This document shows, in pieces, positions 1-9,474 of a stretch of 32,627 nucleotides of DNA; position 1 is the first letter of the stretch; the number at the start of each line of letters is the position of its first letter. The notes under the pieces were generated by a model, which did no database searches, had not been told where the DNA came from, and was given only the letters and a program-made list of their open reading frames with translations. Where the stretch lies: assembly GCA_017549025.1 (NCBI GenBank), contig JAFYWB010000008.1:1-32627 (forward strand), in the 5' to 3' direction. The DNA is from Treponema sp. Its GTDB lineage: Bacteria; Spirochaetota; Spirochaetia; Treponematales; Treponemataceae. The position numbers were made by a program, and so were the translations under genes.

Positions 1-12
1 GGGGTTTTCCTA

Positions 13-97
13 CACTTTTGCGGGGCAAAAGTGAGACTCGCTAAAATCGCTCAATATATCGCGATTTTCCGGCTTACAGCCGTCGCTCCCTACCTAA
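13..97 (+). repeat. Dispersed structured repeat, left copy
   Basis: This 85-base block recurs in inverted orientation at 20072-20156; I count three mismatches between the copies. It is built from nested hairpins: CACTTTTGC/GCAAAAGTG (13-21 and 25-33, loop GGG), AAAATCGC/GCGATTTT around an AT core, and CGGCT/AGCCG. A further 11-base block (CTAAGAACCCC, 94-104) has its partner at 20020-20030, where extra sequence separates it from the rest of the repeat. Both copies are intergenic. It is probably a genome-wide REP-like or mini-mobile repeat; no coding capacity is evident. Confidence 0.85.
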
Positions 98-169
98 GAA
101 CCCCGGAAGAAGATGTTTTTGTAGCCAGCCCTATCTAACTACAGTATAGCCCGATGAACGTAAAACTTG

Positions 170-259
170 GTGGAGGATGCCAGCGGGTGCCTACCGACGC
201 CGCCCTCTGAGCGTAGTGAAGCGTAAGGCGGCGGTGGGTTCTCCCGCCATCCCAGCCAC
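170..259. other. Large imperfect hairpin upstream of rsgA
   Basis: The outer arms are GTGG/CCAC and GGAT/ATCC, then CGGG/CCCG, and the inner arms are CGCCGCC (198-204) and GGCGGCG (227-233). Together they form a long interrupted stem ending about 25 bases before the rsgA promoter. It could be a structured repeat element or the folded end of an upstream transcript. The rest of 98-298 shows no gene. Confidence 0.55.
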
Positions 260-262
260 TAC

Positions 263-298
263 TTTAATATTTCATTCCTCTATGCTATACTGCATCCT
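263..298 (+). promoter_or_regulatory. rsgA promoter, predicted leaderless
   Basis: An extended -10, TGC-TATACT (TATACT at 286-291), is followed by only seven bases before the GTG start at 299. The transcript would therefore begin at or next to the start codon. The -35 region (TTTAAT, 17 bases upstream) is weak. The same CTATGCTATACTGCA core with identical spacing precedes the minus-strand gene starting at 19758. Confidence 0.6.
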
Positions 299-1255
299 GT
301 GTTAGGTATCGTTCTTAGTGGAAGCAATAATTTTTTTTCTGTAGAGTGTGAGGATGGAATTACTCGTCAGTGTTCCATCAAGGGAAAAAAGCTCAAGGAT
401 AGTCAGGGCTATTACAATCCCTTGGCACCAGGAGATAAGGTAGAAATCCAGCCAGATGAACTGATGGAGGAAATGGGACAAATCATTTCTCTCCAGTCCC
501 GTAAAAATGCCTTTGTACGGTGGAACGTTAAAGGAAGGGCACCTCAGCTTTTGGCAGCCAACTTGGACTACCTGATGATTGTCACCACCACTCAAGAACC
601 ACCCTTCCGCCCCCGCTTTGTGGACCGAGCCCTGGCTCAGGCTGAGCAGGCAGGAATCACTCCCATTATTATCTGCAACAAGTACGACCTCGCTGCCGAT
701 GAGGATGTGGAATACCGTCTCACCGATTGGGAGAATATCGGCTACCAAGTATTGCGAATCTCTGCCCGAAGTGGCGAGGGAATCCCAGAGCTGGCAGCCC
801 TGTTGGAAGACAAGCTTACCGCCTTTGTGGGTCAATCTGGTGTGGGAAAATCAAGCCTCATCAACGTGCTTGATTCCAGCTGCGTCCTTAAAACAGGAAG
901 CCTTTCAGAAAAATACGGACGAGGAACCCACACCACCACCAAGGGAACCCTCATCCACCTGACCTTGAACGAATCCTTAATGGGAGGACGGCAAAATGCC
1001 CGAGCCTCCATCATCGATACTCCCGGTGTCCGTCGTTTTGTACTCCACGACATTGCTTCCGCCGACTTGGCCCTGTACTTCCGAGAAATGAAGCCCCTAG
1101 TGGGAACCTGTTCCTTTGGCATGTCCTGCAACCATGACCAAGAGCCTGGCTGCAAGATTCAGGAGGCAGTGTACAGCGGCATCATCAGCGAGGAGCGTTT
1201 TGAAAGCTGGCAGCGAATCTGTGACGAAATCAACACTGGAAGCTGGGAATTCTAG
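299..1255 (+). CDS. rsgA: Ribosome small-subunit-dependent GTPase RsgA
   Basis: RsgA is a late 30S ribosome-assembly GTPase that checks the decoding site and is released on GTP hydrolysis. The 318-residue product has the diagnostic circularly permuted G domain. After an N-terminal OB-fold (about 1-75) come G4 NKYD (about 127), G5 SAR, then G1 GQSGVGKSS (about 178), a TTT switch region and G3 DTPG (about 240). The C-terminal zinc knuckle is C-x5-C-x-H-x5-C (from about 270). The GTG start at 299 gives the typical RsgA beginning (LGIVLSG); there is no Shine-Dalgarno sequence because the promoter -10 lies immediately upstream. mutS2 starts two bases after its stop codon, so the two are co-transcribed. 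Confidence 0.95.
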   Translation: MLGIVLSGSNNFFSVECEDGITRQCSIKGKKLKDSQGYYNPLAPGDKVEIQPDELMEEMGQIISLQSRKNAFVRWNVKGRAPQLLAANLDYLMIVTTTQEPPFRPRFVDRALAQAEQAGITPIIICNKYDLAADEDVEYRLTDWENIGYQVLRISARSGEGIPELAALLEDKLTAFVGQSGVGKSSLINVLDSSCVLKTGSLSEKYGRGTHTTTKGTLIHLTLNESLMGGRQNARASIIDTPGVRRFVLHDIASADLALYFREMKPLVGTCSFGMSCNHDQEPGCKIQEAVYSGIISEERFESWQRICDEINTGSWEF

Positions 1256-1256
1256 C

Positions 1257-3881
1257 ATGGAGCAACAGAGCGATAAACTCATGCAGGTGGAAGAAAAGAC
1301 CCTGCAGCTGCTGGACTTTCTGCGAATCCGCTCTTCCATTGCAGGCTGTTGCTTGAGTCAGGAAGGTCGAAATCTGGTGGAGCAGCGTTTTCCTCAAACA
1401 GACGAAGGTGAAATCACTACCCTCAAGGCCACTGCCCGCCAGTGGATGACCTTTCTGGAATCTGCTCGTCCCCTGCCCCTTACTGGCTGGGAGCCCGTGG
1501 AACCCATTACCGACATCCTTGCTGTGGCCAATTCCGTTTTGAATCAGCAGGAGCTTCACACCTTGGCAGGCTTTTCCTCCGTGGCAATGCAAACGGCCAA
1601 ATCCCTGCTTTCTGCAGAAAAAAGCCTTCCCATTCCCCAGTTGGCAGACATGGCCCGCTCCATCCCCGACTTGAGCCAGATTATCCAGCTCATTGGTCGA
1701 GTTCTCGACAAAAGTGGCCAGCTAAAGGATTTGCCAGAGCTGCGGGAGATTCGAGGAAACATCGCCCGCATTCGCCGTGAAATTGACTCAGCCATTCGCC
1801 GCTACACCAGCGATACCAGCCTGAAGGATGTTCTCCAGTCCGATGTGCCTGTGCTTCGTTCCGACAGACAGGTGCTGGCAGTCCGCTCTGGCAGCAGGTC
1901 CAGAATTCGGGGTATTATCCACGAGGTTTCTCAAACTGGCCACACCGTCTACATTGAGCCAGAGGAAGTGGTCCGTAAAAACAACGAGCTGGTGCAGGAG
2001 GAATTTGCCCTTTCAGCAGAAATCCGCCGTATTTTCCGAGAGCTTACCGCAAGCCTTGCGCCCTTTCAGCAGGATATTCTTCTGGCCCATCACATTATGG
2101 TGCAGCTGGACGGAGCCTACGGAACGGCTCGCTGGGCAGTGAACAACAAGGCTATCTTTGCCAAGGATTTACCACCAGAAAGCCAGCCCCGTCTTTTGCA
2201 GGCTCGCCATCCCCTTTTGGGAGAGCAGGCCGTTCCCATTGATATTGTTTTTCCACAAGGCTGCCGAGTGCTGATTATCACTGGGCCCAACACTGGCGGT
2301 AAAACCGTCTCCTTAAAAACTCTGGCCCTGTTCACGTTGCTGAACCAGTGTGGCTTTCCCATTCCCGCTGCAGAGGAAACTGCCCTGCCCCTGTGTTCTG
2401 GAGTTTTTGCAGATATTGGTGACGAGCAATCCCTAGACCAGTCCCTGTCAACCTTTTCTGGCCACATGAAAAATATTGGCCAAATGCTCCGCCATTCCGA
2501 CGGCAAAAGCCTTATTTTGCTAGACGAGCTAGGAAGCGGTACCGACCCACAGGAGGGAGGAGCCATTGCCATGGCAGTGCTGGACAAGCTCATTCAGCAG
2601 GGAGATTTAGTGGTGGTTACCACTCACCACGGTGTGCTGAAAAATTACGGCTACACTCATCCCACCTGTACCAACGCTTCTGCTGAGTTTGACGAAAAAA
2701 CCTTGGCTCCCACCTACCGTATTCGAGCAGGAATCCCCGGAGAAAGCCGTGCCTTGGATATAGCCCGACGGAACGGACTTCCTGCAGCCATTGTGGACCA
2801 AGCCACCGCCTACATGGAAGGCCAACAGGCAGACATTTCTGCCATGATTACCTCCCTTACCCAAAAGCATCAGGAGGCTGACAAGCTGGCTCAAGACTTA
2901 AAGCGGGAGCAGCAAAGCATTCGAGACAAGGGGCGACGGGTGGATTTGAAGGAATTACAGCTTCGTCAGCGGGAGCAAGAGCTTTCTCGTGAAGACCTAC
3001 GAGAAGGTCGCATTTTCTTGTCAGAAAGCCGAAAAATGCTGGAAAATCTGGTGCGAGAATTGCGGGAAGGAGAGATTTCCAAGGCAAAGACCCAAAGCGT
3101 TAAGCAATTTATCTGTCAGCTGGATGCCAATATCAAGGAGCAGGAAAAAAAGCTGGAAAGCCAAGAGGAGCAGCTCCAGCAGGATCAACTGGAACTGGAA
3201 AAAATCCATGGTACTGCTCCCCTCGCCCCTCCTGCAAAGGCTGGCAAAAAGAAGCGGTTAAAAAACAAGGATGCCCTGGCCTTGGCACGTGCTCAGGATG
3301 TAACACAAGCCCAAGAGCAGGGAGGCAACGGTGGAGCTGGAAAAAAACAGCTGCAACAGGAGCTGCAATTCCAAGAAGGAGCCACGGTGGCCACCATCAA
3401 GGGCAACAGAACAGGCACCATCCTGCGACAAAGCGGCAAGGGCAGCTGGCTTGTTCAGGTGGGCGGACTTAAGCTCACCATGAAGGAAAAGGAATTGCGG
3501 TTGCTGCAACCCTTGGAAACGAATCCCTCACAAATGGTGGAATATAGCTTGGTAGAAGGAGAGTCATCTAGCTCTGTGGCCCACAGTCTTGCCACACCTC
3601 AGGACAGAAGCTTTGTAAAGGATTCCAGCACGGAGCGTCCAGTACTGGAGCTACGGCTTCTAGGGATGCGCTGTGAGGAAGCCATCAAGGCACTGGAGCG
3701 ACAGCTGGACTTGGCCACCATGCAGGGCCTCTATCACTTTTCCGTCATCCACGGCAAGGGAAACGGCATTCTGCAGCAGGCTGTCCACGACTACCTTTCC
3801 CACTACCCCGGCATTACAGACTTTCACTTTGCCCGCCCAGAAGAAGGAGGCACCGGCAAAACCTACGTGTCCTTGGAGTGA
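1257..3881 (+). CDS. mutS2: Endonuclease MutS2 / ribosome-rescue MutS2 family protein
   Basis: MutS2 proteins suppress recombination and, in Bacillus, act on collided ribosomes. The 874-residue product has the MutS core and clamp, then the ABC-type ATPase: Walker A GPNTGGKT (about 343), Walker B LILLDELGSGTDP (about 420) and a TTHH switch. A long coiled coil with charged linker follows (about 520-680). The C-terminal Smr nuclease domain (about 795-874) keeps the HGKGNG motif, while the usual DLRG is LRLLGMR. The start at 1257 is chosen because the frame upstream overlaps rsgA out of phase and the protein from Met1257 begins like family members. It sits one base after the rsgA stop codon and is probably translationally coupled; another Met occurs at 1281. 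Confidence 0.93.
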   Translation: MEQQSDKLMQVEEKTLQLLDFLRIRSSIAGCCLSQEGRNLVEQRFPQTDEGEITTLKATARQWMTFLESARPLPLTGWEPVEPITDILAVANSVLNQQELHTLAGFSSVAMQTAKSLLSAEKSLPIPQLADMARSIPDLSQIIQLIGRVLDKSGQLKDLPELREIRGNIARIRREIDSAIRRYTSDTSLKDVLQSDVPVLRSDRQVLAVRSGSRSRIRGIIHEVSQTGHTVYIEPEEVVRKNNELVQEEFALSAEIRRIFRELTASLAPFQQDILLAHHIMVQLDGAYGTARWAVNNKAIFAKDLPPESQPRLLQARHPLLGEQAVPIDIVFPQGCRVLIITGPNTGGKTVSLKTLALFTLLNQCGFPIPAAEETALPLCSGVFADIGDEQSLDQSLSTFSGHMKNIGQMLRHSDGKSLILLDELGSGTDPQEGGAIAMAVLDKLIQQGDLVVVTTHHGVLKNYGYTHPTCTNASAEFDEKTLAPTYRIRAGIPGESRALDIARRNGLPAAIVDQATAYMEGQQADISAMITSLTQKHQEADKLAQDLKREQQSIRDKGRRVDLKELQLRQREQELSREDLREGRIFLSESRKMLENLVRELREGEISKAKTQSVKQFICQLDANIKEQEKKLESQEEQLQQDQLELEKIHGTAPLAPPAKAGKKKRLKNKDALALARAQDVTQAQEQGGNGGAGKKQLQQELQFQEGATVATIKGNRTGTILRQSGKGSWLVQVGGLKLTMKEKELRLLQPLETNPSQMVEYSLVEGESSSSVAHSLATPQDRSFVKDSSTERPVLELRLLGMRCEEAIKALERQLDLATMQGLYHFSVIHGKGNGILQQAVHDYLSHYPGITDFHFARPEEGGTGKTYVSLE

Positions 3882-3906
3882 GAACAGGGGGCATGGAGGC
3901 GAAGGT

Positions 3907-4055
3907 GGAGATTATCATGCCACAGACAGGAGGTTTGAATGCAAACTTCAAACAAAGGAGAGCTGCTTCGCAGAGCCAGATACTACCAAGCTGCTACTGA
4001 TATCGACCCCAACAACCAAAGGATCGGAATACAAAGACCTGAGGCAAACTCATAA
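3907..4055 (+). pseudogene. Fragment of a PD-(D/E)XK (Rpn-type) transposase/nuclease gene
   Basis: The frame starting at 3939 reads MQTSNKGELLRRARYYQ and stops at 4053-4055. This matches the mid-protein block of PD-(D/E)XK nuclease-family transposases (IEMQ..., RARYYQ...ID). Upstream, in a second frame, DYHATDRRFECKLQ (about 3910-3950) resembles the segment normally just before that block, so a single-base frameshift lies near 3937-3941. The N-terminal third is absent and similarity ends after ATDID near 4000. Base use is host-like. A C-terminal fragment of the same family, same strand, lies at 19802-19927 beyond the island. Family assignment is from remembered consensus, not a search. Confidence 0.6.
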
Positions 4056-4116
4056 TCCTTTTCTTTTCTCTGAGAAATATAATCATTTAAATCAAAAGGT
4101 TCATTTTCCATTCTAT

Positions 4117-4138
4117 ATGTTAGCATAAATGCTAACAT
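4117..4138. repeat. Perfect 10-bp inverted repeat at the island's left edge
   Basis: ATGTTAGCAT and ATGCTAACAT are separated by AA. It lies downstream of the last minus-strand island gene and is followed by a second wider pair, TGTCAA (4141-4146) and TTGACA (4172-4177). No U-tract follows on either strand, so it is not a classic intrinsic terminator. It could be an operator, a Rho-independent-like end or an element terminus. Nothing else is recognisable between 4056 and 4200. Confidence 0.55.
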
Positions 4139-4200
4139 TATGTCAAATAAAAGTCACCCGACATCTATATATTGACACAGAAGGGCAGAGGTGAAGAGAA

Positions 4201-6966
4201 TTATAAATTATTTGAGGCTTTTTTTGTCTCATGCTTTCTTTTACATTTTGTTATATGATTTTTCTCATGTATTTTTTGTATTACTTTATGACAGTAAGGA
4301 CATACAAAATACAGTGTATTTTTTGACAAAGATATTTTTTTAACAACAGTCGATGTCGATTTTGCTATATTTTTTTTCTTTATCATAATCTGTTTTGGAG
4401 TTTCCTTAATCTCACACTGTTTATTTAAGTGCTTCATTACTTCTGCGTCAGGACAATTAGTAATTAATTCTTTACAATGAGCACATTTTACGATAGGGCC
4501 TAAGAATTTTATATATCCATCGGCTTTTGCACGCTGACTATGTTTATTATAAATATGTAGAATAAGAGATTTATCTTCTTTTCTGTTATAATTATTACAA
4601 TATGGACACTTAATTATCAAATAGTTTTCAGTTTTATAAGAATTTTTTGGTGTTTTTATTTCTTTCCCAATTAATTTTGCTGCTGTGTTTTCATTCAAAG
4701 GATTAACAAAATTAACCGTAGTACTAACTAACAATTTTTTTTGAGATTCTCCTTGAGTTATAATATCAGGTGTTTGTAATAAATTGTGAACTATCTTTTT
4801 CTTCTCTGTTGTAATTATATATTTTTCAATTGAATGTTTACATTTAGATATTAACGTATCAGGCTTTTTACAATAAGGGCATTCTGGTTTATGATTAGAA
4901 TTCAAAGCAGTGATATTTTTGAATCCTAACTCATTCTCTTTTAAAAGAATTTCCATTCCTACAGATTCTGAATCTAATTGAAAAACATTAGGGAAAGTAT
5001 AATCTGTATACCAGTATTTCTTTTTACAATCAGGACACTGTGTATTATAGATTTTGAAATTACAGTCCTGCTTTACACAAAAATATCCTTGTTCTTTATC
5101 ACCTTTTAACTTTGAACCACATTGAGGGCAACAATCTTGAACATCTTTCAAAAGAATCATATTTTTCAAGAAAATTTTTGAAATACGCCTAAATGAGTTT
5201 ATATCATTAATCGTTACTGGAATAATACCAAACTCTCCATTTCTAGTAGATTCTTGGTTGCTTAAACTATATGAAACCAATGATTTTAAAAATTTTTCAT
5301 CATTAATATTTCTCAGTTCATTAGGACGAGTAATATTTAAAATATAACACTCGTCAAAATCAGAAGGAACTAACTCTTCTATTTGTTTAAGAGTTTCTTT
5401 TGCAATTTTATAATCATCTGCAATTCCATATTTCCACGGTATAAACAATATCGTTTTTTTATTTAAAGAAACCTTCTTCATTTCATTATAGAGAGTCGTT
5501 CTAAATTCTTGTTTCCATTTACTTTGTTGTTTTTTTTCAATATATTCCTGTAATTTATTACAAAGTTCATCTTGTTCCTTATCAGTTAATTGCTGCTCAA
5601 AAATTATTTTATTACCAGATTTGGTTGCCTTAAACTGCTGATATACAGAAATCTCATCAGGTAATTCAATTGTGAACTGAACAGAAATTTTCTTCCTTTG
5701 AGTAATTTCTGCAGTAATAAAACCATCAAATAATTTTGTTTTTTCCGTGTTTAAAGTAATTTTCCAGTCTGCAAATATAAAACAACAGTGATTAAATGCG
5801 TTATTAAATATTAAGCTTATTTCTTCTTCTGGTTTGAACCCCATATAATTCAAACAAAAGAGGATAATTAATTCTACATAAAGAAGATATTCATCTGTTA
5901 GTTCTTTTTTTTCAAGAATTTCAGAAATTTCTTCTTTTTTACCTAATAATTCCCACAAATGATAAACTTTCTTATAATAATTATCCATCATGAAAATATT
6001 AGTTTTCTTCAGCATGCCTTTTATCTCTTTTTCTCTTTTTATATGACGATAAAGGTTCGTTGATTTGCACTTTGATAGATATGCCAAAATTAAATTGATA
6101 ACTACAAGTGTTTCTTCTATTAAGCTTTGTGTTGTGCTCGATTCGGAGTGTTCAAATCCCTTGAAAAGAAAATTGATTGCATTAAAAAAGTTTCGTCTTT
6201 CTCCTCCCTGAGAATATGATTCAGCTAAAGTAAAGTTCATTTTACAATCAATAATATCTTCCTTTTCTTTCTTTTCTAAGGCATATAGTCTATCAACAAT
6301 AGTTTTTGCAGCAACATTTTCATAAATTGCATAATCATCTTCAAGGATTCTTGCAAGTAGTCGTTCTGGAACAAGTCCATTGGCCTTTATGCCTTTCCAA
6401 TGTTCACTATGAGAAGCTAAGTGTCTAATAGACTCTGTACCAATTCTAGTTACAATAGACGCAGGTCTAACCTCTCCTACTTGTTTCAAATGAAGTTTAG
6501 GTCTATTGAAAATATATGGTAAATATTTCACATCTTTAAGTATTTCATCACGATTATTTGACTGTATGAGGCTTGTGAATTTCTTATTAAATGAACATAG
6601 TCTAATTGCATCACTATTTTCAATATAAAAAGCTCTCTGCATATCTTTATAATAAAAACAATTATCTTTTGTGTAAGATAAATATTGCTGATATATATCC
6701 TGATAATCGATAATACTTTCTTGTGAAAGTACCCCCTTGAGAGTTTTTATTCTAATAGTGTCTGAACCACAACTAAGAGTCATATCATCTTGTTTAACTG
6801 GTAACTCGAACGTTGAATCATGAGGAATTAGTTTGTGGTTTAACACGCAACTATCTGGACACACATCCTTTATTACCAGTTTTCCAGAATAAGGAATAAC
6901 GTAATTTATTTCTTCCAATGATATTTCTTTATTATTTTCAAATACATCAACAAAAAAAACTGTCAT
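4201..6966 (-). CDS. Multi-zinc-cluster protein, possible McrC/DUF2357-like partner (CnuC-like)
   Basis: This 921-residue product follows the McrB-like gene with no intervening base, as McrC follows McrB. Residues about 140-360 carry RPASIVTRIGTESI...HLASHSEHW, ENVAAKTIVDRL and LKKTNIFMMDNYYKKVYHLW, which resemble my memory of DUF2357 McrC-related proteins. From about residue 610 to the end there are repeated zinc-cluster signatures (CPQC, CPDC, CPYC with H/C pairs such as HIYNKH, and a final CPYC-x8-H-x3-H-x3-C). I could not find a PD-(D/E)XK nuclease signature. It probably recognises nucleic acid or protein for the coiled-coil NTPase. The McrC link rests on position and weak motifs; the zinc clusters are directly seen. 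Confidence 0.6.
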   Translation of the reverse strand: MTVFFVDVFENNKEISLEEINYVIPYSGKLVIKDVCPDSCVLNHKLIPHDSTFELPVKQDDMTLSCGSDTIRIKTLKGVLSQESIIDYQDIYQQYLSYTKDNCFYYKDMQRAFYIENSDAIRLCSFNKKFTSLIQSNNRDEILKDVKYLPYIFNRPKLHLKQVGEVRPASIVTRIGTESIRHLASHSEHWKGIKANGLVPERLLARILEDDYAIYENVAAKTIVDRLYALEKKEKEDIIDCKMNFTLAESYSQGGERRNFFNAINFLFKGFEHSESSTTQSLIEETLVVINLILAYLSKCKSTNLYRHIKREKEIKGMLKKTNIFMMDNYYKKVYHLWELLGKKEEISEILEKKELTDEYLLYVELIILFCLNYMGFKPEEEISLIFNNAFNHCCFIFADWKITLNTEKTKLFDGFITAEITQRKKISVQFTIELPDEISVYQQFKATKSGNKIIFEQQLTDKEQDELCNKLQEYIEKKQQSKWKQEFRTTLYNEMKKVSLNKKTILFIPWKYGIADDYKIAKETLKQIEELVPSDFDECYILNITRPNELRNINDEKFLKSLVSYSLSNQESTRNGEFGIIPVTINDINSFRRISKIFLKNMILLKDVQDCCPQCGSKLKGDKEQGYFCVKQDCNFKIYNTQCPDCKKKYWYTDYTFPNVFQLDSESVGMEILLKENELGFKNITALNSNHKPECPYCKKPDTLISKCKHSIEKYIITTEKKKIVHNLLQTPDIITQGESQKKLLVSTTVNFVNPLNENTAAKLIGKEIKTPKNSYKTENYLIIKCPYCNNYNRKEDKSLILHIYNKHSQRAKADGYIKFLGPIVKCAHCKELITNCPDAEVMKHLNKQCEIKETPKQIMIKKKNIAKSTSTVVKKISLSKNTLYFVCPYCHKVIQKIHEKNHITKCKRKHETKKASNNL

Positions 6967-9459
6967 TTAGTTTTCCTTTTTAGAACTAAGAAAATCCAAA
7001 GCAAGTTTGAATTTATATTTCTTAAAAATTTCTTCGAGTTCTTCGATTTCCTCTCCAGCCATATCAATATATTCAAGTTTTCTCAAAACTTTATTTGTAA
7101 TCTGATAATCAAGAGCTTCATATATGAATGTATTTGCTTCTTCTTCATTTTGGGGCTTCGAAACGAAAGATGCGGCTACATATACAGGAACAAATTTGTT
7201 AATCTGATCCAAAATTCGGTTACCGAAAGAAACCTTAAAATGCTCTTTCAAATAATTATCTATATCATTAATGGCAGGATTTGAGGCACAATCAAATTCA
7301 AACTCTTTTTTAGCCGTATTAAAAAGTCTCTTTAATGTTTCATAAGAAATAAACCTCTTTTCAATGTTTTGGGTTACTTTTTGTCCTTTTGCTCTATTCC
7401 TAAAATTCATTACCTGTGCACGGTCATACACTTTATCGGTAATTTCAAATGTCGATTCATCTTTATTGGCAGTTCCAATAAACCATACGTTTTCTGGTAT
7501 TGTAATTATTTTTCCATCCTCAAGCAGTTGTGGTCCTGTAACAAGGCTTGCTGAACCATGAATATTCTTAAAATGCTTTTCTTCTAAGAACTGGAGTAAT
7601 TTTTGTTTCTCGCCCGCTTGAGCATTCTGAATTGCATCAGAATCTAGACTTCCATGTTCTGGGTAAAGCTTTTCTACAATTGCTCGTAATTCTACATATC
7701 TTGCAGAATCATCTTGACTCAATGCCTCTCTTACTTCTGGTGTAATTTCATTAGGAAGCTGTCTCATATCAGTTTCAACTAATTGGACTTTCCAATCTTT
7801 AGGATCATTTTCAAGCACTGATAAGAAATCAGCAAAGTAATACTCCACACGAGAAAGATTCATTTCATCCAATACTATAAAGTATGGAACACTTCTGTAA
7901 TTAGGTGTATTTGCCTTGTATAAATCACAGGTAAATTCTTTTGCAGTAAATTTTTTACTAAAGTCATTATAATAACCAAGTAATTCATTTCTATCTCGCC
8001 ATGATGATTCTACAGGAACAATCTTTACTTCACCAAATATTGCATCAGCAAAAATTCTAGGAAGACTCGTCTTTCCTGTTCCTGACATACCCTGAAGAAT
8101 TGCAAAGGAAGAAGCTGCCATACCAGCAATAAATGCTTTAATATCTTCTTCTGTGTAAAACAGAGGTTTTGCTCTACTTGCAGCATACTCTTTAATATGT
8201 TTTACAATTGAATTTAATGTCTCTGACTGAGACATTAATTTATCACGATTCTTTTTTACGTCATTTTCTTTATCGGAATCAATATTTGTATCAATCTGAG
8301 TTAATGCAGGACATACATCACTTGTTGAACTTTCAAGCATCTTCTTTGTTGTTGATAATTCTGTTCTTAAATGATCGTTAAGAGAACGAAGTAATCCTAA
8401 CTGTTCTTTAAGCTGCTCATATTCAAGCTGGACATTAGCACGTCTTGAGAGTTCATGTTCTTTACTTGCCACTTCTGATTGTAATTGGTTAATCTGATTA
8501 ATATATTTTGGTTTTTCTTCCAATGCCAATTTCATTTCAGAAAGTTTTAAATCTGTATAATCACTAAACTTATTCTGTAATTCGTCTAATTTTTCTGACA
8601 GACGGTCTCGTTCCTGTTGAAGTTCTTCAATAGAATAGCCTTCCATTCTTGCTTTAGTTAATTCTAGCTCATTTTTCTGTACGGAAAGTTTCCTATATGC
8701 TTCTTCCCAGCTTGCAAGAGATTCCTCTAAATTACTTATAATTGATTCCTGTTCTGCAATTTTAGCAGGATTAGATTTATTATATTCCTCTTCCTTTATT
8801 TTTAATCTGTTATCACGTCTTTCGAAACTTTCCTTTGTCTCTTCTTTGTCTTCTTCAAATTCTTTCTTTTCTTTATCAAGCTTTTTCCGTTCCGATGCCA
8901 TTTCCTCATTGAAAGCTGCTTTTTCATCATCAAGTTGCTTTCTTTGTTTTGCGACATCAGCTAACTCTTTTTCTAGGTTCTTCTGGTCATCTTCAAATTT
9001 TGCTTTTTCTTCTTTGAAAATAGAATCAACTTTCTCTTTTCCCTTTTTTCTGCAATCTAATTCAAAATTATTACGATCGTTCTCAAGTTTTTTTCTATCT
9101 TTTTCAAGTTCAACTTTTTCTTGCTCTATTGCATCATTTTCAGATTCTCGTTTTTCTTCAAGCTTTTTTATTTCATCATTCAAAGTTTCGATTTCTTTAA
9201 CTTTGTCAGAATGCTCTTTTTCAAGATTTTTAACAAAATCTTCTTTAATAGCCTCAAGTTCTAACATATGTTCTTCATTAGCCTTTTCTGCTAATTTCTG
9301 AATGAGACCTTTAAGCTCCTTATCTCCTTCCTCTACAAGCGATTTTGCATATTCAAGGAGTCCCTTATCTTCAGTAGAAACACTATTTGAAGTAGAAGTT
9401 GTTACCGCTGAAGTATTAGTTCCTGGTTGTCTACGTCCACTCTTATTCTTCTTACCCAT
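6967..9459 (-). CDS. McrB-type AAA+ NTPase with long N-terminal coiled coil (CnuB-like)
   Basis: The 830-residue product has two parts. Residues about 50-375 are almost continuous Glu/Lys/Leu heptad-like coiled coil. Residues about 430-830 are a McrB-family AAA+ domain: Walker A GMSGTGKTS (about 456), Walker B with the McrB hallmark VLDEMNLSRVEYYFADFLS (about 530), and sensor-like WFIGTANKDES. McrB forms hexameric NTP-driven motors that work with McrC. Replacement of the N-terminal DNA-binding domain by a very long coiled coil is the defining feature of CoCoNuT CnuB proteins as I recall them. It lies 15 bases after the HEPN-like gene and abuts the zinc-cluster gene, so it belongs to the same operon. 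Confidence 0.85.
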   Translation of the reverse strand: MGKKNKSGRRQPGTNTSAVTTSTSNSVSTEDKGLLEYAKSLVEEGDKELKGLIQKLAEKANEEHMLELEAIKEDFVKNLEKEHSDKVKEIETLNDEIKKLEEKRESENDAIEQEKVELEKDRKKLENDRNNFELDCRKKGKEKVDSIFKEEKAKFEDDQKNLEKELADVAKQRKQLDDEKAAFNEEMASERKKLDKEKKEFEEDKEETKESFERRDNRLKIKEEEYNKSNPAKIAEQESIISNLEESLASWEEAYRKLSVQKNELELTKARMEGYSIEELQQERDRLSEKLDELQNKFSDYTDLKLSEMKLALEEKPKYINQINQLQSEVASKEHELSRRANVQLEYEQLKEQLGLLRSLNDHLRTELSTTKKMLESSTSDVCPALTQIDTNIDSDKENDVKKNRDKLMSQSETLNSIVKHIKEYAASRAKPLFYTEEDIKAFIAGMAASSFAILQGMSGTGKTSLPRIFADAIFGEVKIVPVESSWRDRNELLGYYNDFSKKFTAKEFTCDLYKANTPNYRSVPYFIVLDEMNLSRVEYYFADFLSVLENDPKDWKVQLVETDMRQLPNEITPEVREALSQDDSARYVELRAIVEKLYPEHGSLDSDAIQNAQAGEKQKLLQFLEEKHFKNIHGSASLVTGPQLLEDGKIITIPENVWFIGTANKDESTFEITDKVYDRAQVMNFRNRAKGQKVTQNIEKRFISYETLKRLFNTAKKEFEFDCASNPAINDIDNYLKEHFKVSFGNRILDQINKFVPVYVAASFVSKPQNEEEANTFIYEALDYQITNKVLRKLEYIDMAGEEIEELEEIFKKYKFKLALDFLSSKKEN

Positions 9460-9474
9460 TCTTCTATTCTCCTG

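Noticed and set aside
1116-1256. Longer mutS2 start inside rsgA
   Set aside because: The 47 extra residues are antithetical to MutS2 N termini and overlap rsgA in another frame.
8846-9301. Serine/phenylalanine-rich frame on + opposite the McrB-like gene
   Set aside because: It is the complement of Glu/Lys-rich coiled-coil codons, a predictable artefact.
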